Assembly: GCA_964645005.1 (NCBI GenBank)
Contig: CAZXYS010000009.1
Span: 1 to 64,000 of the forward strand
DNA length: 64,000 bases
From: CAZXYS01 sp964645005
GTDB lineage: Bacteria; Bacteroidota; Ignavibacteria; Kapaibacteriales; UBA2268
Direction: 5' to 3'
Shown here piece by piece: positions 36,899-44,355 of this stretch. The notes under the pieces are model-generated. The model made no database searches, had not been told where the DNA came from, and saw only the letters and a list, made by a program, of their open reading frames with translations. The stretch's first letter is position 1; the number at the start of each line of letters is the position of its first letter. The translations under genes were made by a program, and so were the position numbers.

Positions 36899-39361
36899 TC
36901 AAAGCAAATATTTAATACCTAAGATTATTGAAATTTGTTGTATCTTCCAGCCGCCATCGGAGATCATATTCCCGGGGAAAAAGCTGTAGTTAGCTTCAGC
37001 ATAAGCAGAAAATCTGTTCAGGATCGGATATGTCACGCCTGCGCCTCCAAAGAAACCCAAACGTATAGTATTCATCGAGCCCATGGAACTGGGGGCGCCG
37101 TCGGGTTTGATAGTTCTCTCTCCGTTTTCGAAGGTATATTCTTCAGGCATAAGTATTCTCTTTTTGTAAGAAATTGCATCCGACAAGGTAAAAGCAATGT
37201 TAAGTCCGCCCGCCAGATACAGATAATCTTTGAGATACCATTCGGCGCCGAGTCCCAGATGCATGAAGACGCCTTTAGCCTCAAGCAAACCGGCTTCCTG
37301 GTATCTGACAAGTTCGCCGGTGACAGTATCCCGTATATGTATGTTAAGCGTATCCGCAGCTTCCAGGGTGCCGCCATAGGTATCGAAAGATAATCTCCCG
37401 GTGAGTGATATATCTTCCTTATAGCCGTAGTTAAAATACAATCCGGTATAACCACCGGTACCAAATGCATCAGAGAAATCCCCAAAGGCAGTCACATTAC
37501 CTGATGCAGAGAAATCCACTTTGTGGATTACTGCGGAAAATTTTCCAAAAGCTCCTATATGTATTCCGAGACCGCTTTCGCAGGAGACATTTTCCCCTTC
37601 GTTCAAAGAAAATATGTACTTGCCGGCTTTTACGTCAAATTTGTAACAAATTGTGTAGGTCGCTTCATTCAAAGATATATCTTTTACTTTCATTGTCACT
37701 CTGCCTTTCTCGCGGGGATTCTTCGCCGAAAGAGATACCTGCAATTGCGGCAAGCCTTCTTCAATTTGGGGTACATTGGTTCTGATGTTTTCCGAGTCAT
37801 ACACTTTAAGCTCCATTATGCCGGTGTCATTGATCCGGTCGTCCCGGAAGATAACCTTCATCTGACCTTCTTCGCCTGACGGATCTGCCATCGGAGGCAG
37901 CGTGTCTTTTATAGCTTCATATTCAATGAAAGATTGCCCACCCATTGTACCGTAGGCATCATATGCATCTTCCCCGTAGCCAAAACCATAAGAATACAAG
38001 CCGAATGGCATTGCTCCTTCTATGATATGTGTTCCGAACGGGATTTGCAAATAAGCGATGGAATAACGACTAATGCCCAGTTTCTCAAATTGCGATTCAT
38101 CAACGGGGTTATTATTCAAACGAATAGTATTTATTGATTTTGTCGGTGCTACTACGTTTACGTAGTGCTTCCATTGCCCATTAACAGGAGTAGCAAATCT
38201 GTACTTCCTAAGAAACTGCTGCGTCGGGCTTACGAGAATCATCATCGGGTCGCCTATGGAATCGCCATTTTTAAATCCCTGAGAATATTGGGCGACAAGT
38301 ACCGGTTTATCGGCTGTCACCTGTACATTTCTATCCGATATTCTTTCCAAATACTCACCGGATTGAAGCATCCTGATCATCTGAGCATCCTCGAAGACTT
38401 TTGTACTGTCTTTATCTGCAAGGACACGGTAAGTATACTTCGAACGAGGGTGCAAATTTCCAATGTAGAAATGCTTGCCCCATGAGTTCAGAGGCGGCAG
38501 TTGCTCAACAAGATGATTGCAGGCTATTATTCTTGGGGGCACGTAGGCGCACTGGTGACCGCTGAATACGGCAATTTTCTTATCAGATGTAATATGGCTG
38601 CCCGTAAGGTCGCATTTGGAGCCTTTTTCGTCGCGGGCAGATACTTGATAGACATCGCCTTTATCCAGTCTGACTTTGAAAGTTTCTCCAGCTTTATGAT
38701 TCAGTTCATTGTCCGCCTCACCAGGATAAATTTGGGTATTAACAGTGGGGGTAATTGTAACAATTGTCTGATCTTCCGTTGCCGCGACAGCAAACTGAGA
38801 CATCAAACCGTCGGACACTTCATATCCCACTGCTCTATAAGACTTACCAAGCACTCTTTTAGGAAGTCCAAGGTAAGTATCCGTAGTCTGGAATCGTCTG
38901 TTTAGTCCGTAAACTGAAATTGGAGTATCGGATGTGATGTGAATGGCAGCTTCCCTGTCTCTTATACCTGATTGTGTAATCTGAGCCAGCGGATCGATTA
39001 CGACGCTTTTGACCGTACTCGCTGGTATAAACACTTCCCTCTTAAATCCAATATTTTTAATTTCGATACTAACATTTGCATCCTCATCACCTGTCAGAAA
39101 TAGCTCCAGATGCAGTTCATTTTTTGATGCTTTATTGTCGGGTTCCTTAAAGTTTTTCATGAAACACAGCCAGAAATCCACCCCTTCGGGATTCTTTACC
39201 TGCTGAAACATTTGTCTGCCTTCGGAATCAGTCATTTGCTCGGTTTGCTGAGCATATATCCCAAAGTTAACAACAAGTGAAAAAGCAGCAATTATTATAA
39301 AAGCTAATAAAGTGAAAAATTTCTTTTTAAATCTCGGTTGACAGGATCTCTTATTCCGCAT
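36899..39361 (-). CDS. exported protein with IgGFc-binding-like domain and C-terminal beta-barrel
   Basis: An 820-residue exported protein. A basic start and hydrophobic segment (18-38) act as signal peptide. Residues 45-440 match the pattern of the IgGFc-binding N-terminal domain (DFWLCFMKNF, ITSDTPISVYGLNRRFQTTDTYLGLP, KIAVFSGHQCAYVP), found in many bacterial surface proteins and metazoan mucin-like proteins. A short Ig-like part follows (500-590), then a beta-barrel-like end (610-820) closing on ISIILGIKYLL, with odd-spaced aromatic residues. It should therefore sit in the outer membrane with a large exposed domain. It is in an apparent operon with the cohesin-like protein upstream (17-base gap). 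Confidence 0.75.
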   Translation of the reverse strand: MRNKRSCQPRFKKKFFTLLAFIIIAAFSLVVNFGIYAQQTEQMTDSEGRQMFQQVKNPEGVDFWLCFMKNFKEPDNKASKNELHLELFLTGDEDANVSIEIKNIGFKREVFIPASTVKSVVIDPLAQITQSGIRDREAAIHITSDTPISVYGLNRRFQTTDTYLGLPKRVLGKSYRAVGYEVSDGLMSQFAVAATEDQTIVTITPTVNTQIYPGEADNELNHKAGETFKVRLDKGDVYQVSARDEKGSKCDLTGSHITSDKKIAVFSGHQCAYVPPRIIACNHLVEQLPPLNSWGKHFYIGNLHPRSKYTYRVLADKDSTKVFEDAQMIRMLQSGEYLERISDRNVQVTADKPVLVAQYSQGFKNGDSIGDPMMILVSPTQQFLRKYRFATPVNGQWKHYVNVVAPTKSINTIRLNNNPVDESQFEKLGISRYSIAYLQIPFGTHIIEGAMPFGLYSYGFGYGEDAYDAYGTMGGQSFIEYEAIKDTLPPMADPSGEEGQMKVIFRDDRINDTGIMELKVYDSENIRTNVPQIEEGLPQLQVSLSAKNPREKGRVTMKVKDISLNEATYTICYKFDVKAGKYIFSLNEGENVSCESGLGIHIGAFGKFSAVIHKVDFSASGNVTAFGDFSDAFGTGGYTGLYFNYGYKEDISLTGRLSFDTYGGTLEAADTLNIHIRDTVTGELVRYQEAGLLEAKGVFMHLGLGAEWYLKDYLYLAGGLNIAFTLSDAISYKKRILMPEEYTFENGERTIKPDGAPSSMGSMNTIRLGFFGGAGVTYPILNRFSAYAEANYSFFPGNMISDGGWKIQQISIILGIKYLL

Positions 39362-39378
39362 CTTGAACTATTTTATTT

Positions 39379-40209
39379 TCATTTATAATACATTATGGAT
39401 TTATTATAAACACCATTGTCGGTAACCATGATCAGAAAGTATGAACCGCTTCCGAAATTCCATGGTTTTGGAGTTATAAGCAATTTATATGTGCCTTTTT
39501 CCAGTTCTTCATCACTATTATAATCAAATGGAATACCCTCCGAATCAAAAAATTTGAAGGTTTCTACATTTTCATCCTCGGAGGAGCTTATTTTGAGACT
39601 TCCATCAAGAGAGTATATATAAAAATATACGGGGGAGGATTCCTTAATACTGAAAGAGATCAGTGTTGATCTATAAAAAGGATTGGGCACATTAAGCCCC
39701 ATTCCTTCCGGAGGAATCGGATAAACCGGTGTGCCTTTTATTGTCAGGGTCCCCGAATTTAAATTCGGATCAGTTTGTTCAACTTCGTCGATAAAGACTT
39801 TGCCGGGTTTTAACTCTGTTACTGAATCCGGTCCGGCTAATCCTTCAATCAGGAGTTCGCAAATAACTCCATTATCAACAGATTGAGCGTCATCATCAGC
39901 TATAACAATAGTGCTCGATTCAATGGGATTAAAATTTAAATCGGTAGTATCCGGGTTTTTCATAGCGAAGTTGTCATTGCCTCTAACATCAAGTATATTG
40001 ATAACTTTTGCATTGTATGTGAACTCAATTTCCAATTTACTTCCGGGTTGAATATCAATGGAACCGGTAACCGGTATCACGGCGGAAAATGCTTCTCCCT
40101 GCCTGAAGGTTGTATCTCTTATTTCAACGCTGTTTTGAGCGAGTGCGGAAATATTCAGGATCAATATTAATAACAGTATTTTATTTATTCTTTTTATGAT
40201 CATGTTCAT
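39379..40209 (-). CDS. exported cohesin-like protein
   Basis: A 276-residue secreted protein with signal peptide ending ISALAQ. Residues 28-160 have the alternating pattern of a cohesin-like beta-sandwich (LEIEFTYNAKVINILDVRG, GVICELLIEGLAG). The remainder resembles a type IX-type C-terminal beta domain (VPNPFYRSTLISFSI ... LIMVTDNGVYNKS), though less typical than the sorting domains elsewhere in the window. It starts a probable operon with the IgGFc-like protein. A role in holding surface components together is inference from the fold. Confidence 0.65.
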   Translation of the reverse strand: MNMIIKRINKILLLILILNISALAQNSVEIRDTTFRQGEAFSAVIPVTGSIDIQPGSKLEIEFTYNAKVINILDVRGNDNFAMKNPDTTDLNFNPIESSTIVIADDDAQSVDNGVICELLIEGLAGPDSVTELKPGKVFIDEVEQTDPNLNSGTLTIKGTPVYPIPPEGMGLNVPNPFYRSTLISFSIKESSPVYFYIYSLDGSLKISSSEDENVETFKFFDSEGIPFDYNSDEELEKGTYKLLITPKPWNFGSGSYFLIMVTDNGVYNKSIMYYK

Positions 40210-40578
40210 TAAATTCTTAGTAATTTTTTATTTATACCAAAATTAAAAAGATACTTGACTATTGCCAAATCAAATTATCTAATTTAAGGAATTTAATTTA
40301 GAAATACTTTCATTTTTCTTATTTTAACTATTATTGAAGTAATTATACGTTAGAGAATGGAGAAATTCTAAGTGGTTGACAATTGAAACTGAATTGTAAC
40401 AAAGCGGGGGAAATCCGGATATTGCTTAAGAACTAATTCAATCTCTTTTCCCACATAACCAGCCCTTCTTCCGGCGGGAAAAGGGTGTAAGAATTTTTTA
40501 ATTTCTTGGGAAGTTCCTTCTCACCCCGAAAGAAGGGATTTAGGGATAGGGGAGTTGTTCTATTAAAAAATCCGTGTT
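40210..40578. other. 369-bp gene-free region
   Basis: No supported gene. The 40210-40400 part is AT-rich and probably includes the promoter of the cohesin-like gene. The remainder holds repeat family C copy 2 (40485-40552). Confidence 0.6.
40485..40552 (-). repeat. dispersed repeat family C, copy 2 (inverted)
   Basis: The reverse complement follows the block order of 14777-14843: CCCTATCCCTAAATC, CTTCT, GAGAAGG, AAGAAATT and ATTCTTACAC. Moderate identity with short gaps. Confidence 0.6.
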
Positions 40579-41133
40579 TTAACCTGAATTTGCTCTTAAT
40601 TCCTCCCGATATTCCTTAACGTAATTTACGTAGTTAGAGGCATACTTAGGGATATTAGCTTTTTCTTCATCAGTCAGTTTCCTTATAACTTTTGCCGGTA
40701 CACCTGCTGCCAGCGATCCCTCCGGCACTTCGAAATTCTCTTTTACAACTGCGCCGGCAGCTATGAGGGAAAATGGACGGACTATAGCTCCATCCAGCAC
40801 CCTTGCGCCAATCCCAATCAGGTTATTATCATGAATCGTGCAGCCGTGGAGGGTAACGGAATGCCCTGTCGTTACATTATCGCCGATATTCAACGGGCGT
40901 GTATCATGCGTAACATGCAGCATGCAAAGATCCTGTATGTTAGTTCTTTCACCTATTCTGATATAGTGGACATCCGCGCGAATAACCGTATTATACCATA
41001 CGGAGCAATCCTTGCCTATCTTAACATCACCAATTATTTTCACTCCCTCGGCAAGGAAAACCGATGGATGAAGTTTCGGAGTACTGCCTCGAAAAGTAAT
41101 TATGCTTCCGCTTTTCCCTGTTTCAAATTTCAT
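40579..41133 (-). CDS. gamma-carbonic anhydrase family protein
   Basis: A 184-residue left-handed beta-helix protein built of hexapeptide repeats. The metal ligands of the gamma-carbonic anhydrase family are in place: His73 (MLHVTHD), His91 (TGHSV) and His96 (LHGCTI). Relatives of this size (YrdA, PaaY) form trimers that bind zinc or iron; some hydrate CO2 and others have no measured activity. It is a single gene with AT-rich spacers on both sides, and its start is the first ATG ahead of the helix. Confidence 0.9.
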   Translation of the reverse strand: MKFETGKSGSIITFRGSTPKLHPSVFLAEGVKIIGDVKIGKDCSVWYNTVIRADVHYIRIGERTNIQDLCMLHVTHDTRPLNIGDNVTTGHSVTLHGCTIHDNNLIGIGARVLDGAIVRPFSLIAAGAVVKENFEVPEGSLAAGVPAKVIRKLTDEEKANIPKYASNYVNYVKEYREELRANSG

Positions 41134-41372
41134 TTTTATTAATTTTTTATAAGATAATTTGAATTAATTTTTCAGTATTCAATCTACGACTAAATAAATA
41201 AAGGGTGTCCTATAAGTATTTTTTTTTAATTCTTTATTTTTGTCATCCCTCGAGGAAGCTCTGCTGAAGCAAAATTTCGTTTCGCTTTACTCAAGATAAC
41301 AAGACTTGTTTTACCGGGCGGAGTTGAAGAGTGACATCACCTGGTCAATATTGTAACAACTCCGGTTGAAAA

Positions 41373-42020
41373 TTACAATACATATCCCAGACTAAGGATC
41401 ACCTGCGTCGAACGAAGATCAGTTTCAAATTTATTATCATTGAATTCGATACCATTACTGCTAAAGTTACCTTCGTATTTTAGTTCTGCGCGAAGAATGT
41501 CCAGTATTTTCACACCTACGGCAATCTGATAGCCGACAGCAGCGCTTTCCCGGATATCCTCGACGCTGTATTTATCAAATTTCTTTTTAATAATATCTTT
41601 GAATTTTTCATTGTCAAAGAGACTTATATGAGCTATCGGACCCGCTTCGAGCCTGATTGGTCCGACATTGTAAGCAACCAATAAGGGAATATCAATTGTG
41701 CCGAAACGCTGGGTGATGTTGTAAGTCTCTTCAATTTGAATATTTTCCACATCCATAGCACCGCCGTTGAACGAGAAGAGCACTTCCGGTATCACTGATA
41801 CCGGGATAAGCGGTATACTGAGTTCACCCATCATTCCAATATGAAATCCGGCTATCTTACCGGCATTGGCAATGCCGACACCGCAATTATCATAAATATC
41901 TTTTTCGAAATCGAGCTGCGTTGTGCTGGCTCCTGCGCGTACGGCGTAATCGAAGTCTATAGCTTTAGCCTGTACAAAGGAAAAAGCAAGGATCATAATT
42001 ATGAGAATGGATTTTTTCAT
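41373..42020 (-). CDS. outer-membrane beta-barrel protein
   Basis: A 215-residue exported protein with signal peptide ending VQAKA. The body has the pattern of an eight-strand porin-like barrel of the PorT/opacity type (FDYAVRAGASTTQLDF, GMMGELSIPLIPVSVIPEVLFSF, ... TQVILSLGYVL), closing with a barrel-like last strand. Such proteins are frequent in Bacteroidota and their functions are mostly unknown. It is a single-gene unit. Confidence 0.75.
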   Translation of the reverse strand: MKKSILIIMILAFSFVQAKAIDFDYAVRAGASTTQLDFEKDIYDNCGVGIANAGKIAGFHIGMMGELSIPLIPVSVIPEVLFSFNGGAMDVENIQIEETYNITQRFGTIDIPLLVAYNVGPIRLEAGPIAHISLFDNEKFKDIIKKKFDKYSVEDIRESAAVGYQIAVGVKILDILRAELKYEGNFSSNGIEFNDNKFETDLRSTQVILSLGYVL

Positions 42021-42357
42021 ATTATTTCCCCCGAATTTATATTGAAACTTATTAGTTGTTATCGAGTATGAAGTGAATCATATTATTTTAGAGTGATTAA
42101 ATATTAATACAAAAATATAAATAAAACAAAAAGATACAAGTGTAAAATGACGTGAAAAATATTACGATCTTAATCATAACAATCAGCGGTTCAGACAATC
42201 ACACCAATCCACCTGCTTTCTTAGCAGTCTTCGCGCCCTTCGCGTGAAAAAATTCTTAATTATTTGTCCAAAATTCTAGGGGCAATTCAATATGACAATA
42301 ATAAATATATGATGAAAGAAAAATATTATTTGTTAGAGGCGGCGCTTAAAATCCATG
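42021..42357. other. 337-bp gene-free region
   Basis: No supported gene. It is very AT-rich, with one repeat-like patch around 42212-42250 (CTTAGCAGTCTTCGCGCCC and CTTCGCGTGAAAAAATTC). The stretch just above 42020 should hold the promoter of the barrel gene. Confidence 0.5.
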
Positions 42358-42789
42358 TCAAAGGCTTTCGATTTTATGGATAGTTTTGTCTCTAAGCTCT
42401 TCAAGGGTTTCTTCGCTGAGCATTTTGTAGGTTTGCTCGCGGAGTTTTCCCCACTTTTCGTGGACAGGGCAGGGCTCCTCGAAGGAACAACCCGGAAACC
42501 CAAGCACGCATTTGTGAAATATATCCATGCCGTCTATTGCTATTACTATATCGATAAGTCTGATTTCACTTGATGGTTTTGCAAGGTAGAACCCACCGGA
42601 CTTTCCTTTTCTGGAGGCGGCTATTCCGCTGCCGGTCAGGGTTTGGAGTATTTTGGATACGAACTCCTTTGGTACGTTCAGCTTTTTCGAAATGTCATAA
42701 GAGCTGAATTTTTCACCGGCTTGCTGTGCCGATAAAAATAATACTGCCTGTAGAGCCAGTTCACACTTTTTTGAGAAGATTACTGTCAT
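42358..42789 (-). CDS. Rrf2-family transcriptional regulator with Fe-S cysteines
   Basis: A 143-residue Rrf2 regulator. An N-terminal winged helix (residues 1-60, with SSYDISKKLNVPKEFVSKILQTLTGSG) is followed by the beta-wing and the three cysteines that hold a [2Fe-2S] or [4Fe-4S] cluster in IscR and NsrR: Cys94, Cys101, Cys107. It is thus likely to sense nitric oxide, iron or redox state. It is divergent from a ferredoxin-domain gene; two similar 14-base sites lie in the 144-base spacer, one close to each start. Which signal it senses cannot be told from sequence. Confidence 0.9.
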   Translation of the reverse strand: MTVIFSKKCELALQAVLFLSAQQAGEKFSSYDISKKLNVPKEFVSKILQTLTGSGIAASRKGKSGGFYLAKPSSEIRLIDIVIAIDGMDIFHKCVLGFPGCSFEEPCPVHEKWGKLREQTYKMLSEETLEELRDKTIHKIESL

Positions 42790-42803
42790 AATTTTAACTT
42801 ATC

Positions 42804-42817
42804 AGATTTTTATGTCT
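42804..42817. promoter_or_regulatory. candidate Rrf2 operator, regulator side
   Basis: AGATTTTTATGTCT, 15 bases above the Rrf2 start codon, resembles the stronger site at 42872-42885 and sits in the same direct context (ATCAGAT ... ATGTCTTAT). It is a poorer palindrome, fitting weaker binding. Confidence 0.5.
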
Positions 42818-42862
42818 TATTTTTACAAAAATAATAATTATTTGTAAAATATAATAAAAAAC

Positions 42863-42894
42863 TTGCAAATCAGATATTAATGTCTTATATTTAA
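42863..42894 (+). promoter_or_regulatory. promoter with embedded Rrf2-type operator for ferredoxin gene
   Basis: AGATATTAATGTCT (42872-42885) is a palindrome in which six of seven base pairs match. It lies between TTG (42863-42865) and TATATTTA (42887-42894), which fit the Bacteroidota minus-33 and minus-7 boxes at normal spacing. A protein on this site would block the promoter. Confidence 0.6.
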
Positions 42895-42933
42895 TCAGAC
42901 AAAATTATCTGAATTATATTTTTAGGAGGAATT

Positions 42934-43788
42934 ATGAAAAGAAAGATCATCAAAATAGATGAAAATAAGTGCAATGGCTGCGGCGATTGCATTCCCGAAT
43001 GCAAGGAAGGTGCGCTTCAGATAATCGATGGAAAATGCAGATTGGTGAGCGAACTTTTTTGTGATGGACTGGGTGCCTGTATTGGTCACTGCCCGGAAGG
43101 TGCAATTACTATCGAAGAAAGAGAAGCCGAACCTTATGATGAGAGGAAAGTAATGGAAAGTCTGGTTAACAAACCGATTTCTGTAGTTCAAGCCCATATG
43201 AAGCATTTATTGGAGCATGGCGCTTATGAATACTACCTTGAAGCTGTGGAATTTCTCGAAGAAAGAGATATTCCCAATCCTGTGGATCAAAAAGAATCTA
43301 AGAAGCAAAACAATGGCTGTCCAGGTTCACAGCAGGTTTCTCTTGATGTGACGGGCAATCCCGACGAGAGAAAACCGGTTGGCGATGGTTCCTCTGAACT
43401 CAGGCAGTGGCCTATTCAACTTCATCTTGTAGCTCCGGAAGCTGCTTTTCTGAAAAATATGGAATTGTTGGTGATGGCTACGTGCGCTCCATTTGTAAAA
43501 AATGATATTCATTCAAAATATATCAAAGACAGAGCGGTGGTTGTGGCATGCCCGAAGCTTGATTATACCGATCCTTATACAGACAAATTGGCTGAGATAT
43601 TCAATGCCGCCGACACTCCGAAAGTTCTGGTAGTACGTCTGGAAGTTCCCTGCTGCGGGGGCTTGTCGAAATTTGCCCGCGATGCGGCAGCTATTGCGGG
43701 GAAAAATGATATGGAAATAGAAGAACATATTCTTGGCATTGACGGTACGTTGAAAAAGAGTACTACATTGATGGAGGCGGCAAGATAA
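42934..43788 (+). CDS. two-cluster ferredoxin-domain protein
   Basis: A 284-residue cytoplasmic protein. The first cluster motif is CNGCGDCIPECKEG; the second is CDGLGACIGHCPEG, the form used by a ferredoxin family often found next to hybrid-cluster protein (hcp) genes. The C-terminal region has further conserved cysteines (ATCAPF, ACPKLD, VPCCGGL). AGGAGG precedes the ATG by 5-6 bases, an excellent ribosome site. It is divergent from an Rrf2 regulator with an operator in its promoter. No hcp gene is in the window. An electron-transfer role in nitrosative or redox stress is inferred from family association. Confidence 0.85.
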   Translation: MKRKIIKIDENKCNGCGDCIPECKEGALQIIDGKCRLVSELFCDGLGACIGHCPEGAITIEEREAEPYDERKVMESLVNKPISVVQAHMKHLLEHGAYEYYLEAVEFLEERDIPNPVDQKESKKQNNGCPGSQQVSLDVTGNPDERKPVGDGSSELRQWPIQLHLVAPEAAFLKNMELLVMATCAPFVKNDIHSKYIKDRAVVVACPKLDYTDPYTDKLAEIFNAADTPKVLVVRLEVPCCGGLSKFARDAAAIAGKNDMEIEEHILGIDGTLKKSTTLMEAAR

Positions 43789-43843
43789 TTAAACCCGCAA
43801 TTTTGTATTAAAATAATTACATATTATGAACATTAATACTAAA

Positions 43844-43952
43844 GAGTCATTGCAAAGAGAGAAAAGACGAAGCAATCCCTGACCTCACTGAGATTGATTC
43901 GACCGCAATTACATTTTTTCACCTTTTTCCAGTCTCTAATAAAATATATGAG
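43844..43952 (+). repeat. dispersed repeat family D, copy 2
   Basis: Aligns with the reverse complement of 35994-36106 across almost its whole length; the shared blocks are listed with that copy. It fills much of the 218-base space between the ferredoxin and cupin genes. Confidence 0.8.
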
Positions 43953-44006
43953 TAAAAAGGGATAAAAGACTAAGTAAATAAATAAAAATAAATTGAAGAG
44001 GAAAAA

Positions 44007-44348
44007 ATGGGCGATAAATTTAAGATTGATGAACAGATAATATCCAGACACAATAGTCTGATTAAGATGGTTGAGTATCAGGATGCTTCTATAATCAGCA
44101 GGACTCTGGTAAATAAAAATACCGGCTCGATAACTTTGTTCGCATTTGACAAAGGGCAGGAACTGAGCGAGCATACAACGCCTTACGATGCACTTGTACA
44201 GGTTGTGGATGGCAAAGGAGAGATAATTATCGACGGTAACACAAATATGCTCGAAGCAGGTTCTATTATCCTTATGCCTGCAGCTATACCGCATGCTGTG
44301 AAGGCACCGGAGCGTTTTAAGATGCTGCTGACAATGATAAAATCGTAG
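44007..44348 (+). CDS. small cupin-domain protein
   Basis: A 113-residue single-domain cupin, with GQELSEHTTPYDALVQVVDGKGE and the second box LEAGSIILMPAAIPHAVKAPERF. The usual His and Glu ligands are partly present (SEHTTP, PHAV), so it may bind a metal, but the first motif is less complete than in typical enzymes. GAAGAGG precedes the start. It follows the ferredoxin gene on the same strand and may share its regulation by the Rrf2 protein. Relatives are often near redox or Rrf2 genes. No substrate can be proposed. Confidence 0.82.
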   Translation: MGDKFKIDEQIISRHNSLIKMVEYQDASIISRTLVNKNTGSITLFAFDKGQELSEHTTPYDALVQVVDGKGEIIIDGNTNMLEAGSIILMPAAIPHAVKAPERFKMLLTMIKS

Positions 44349-44355
44349 TCTGAAA

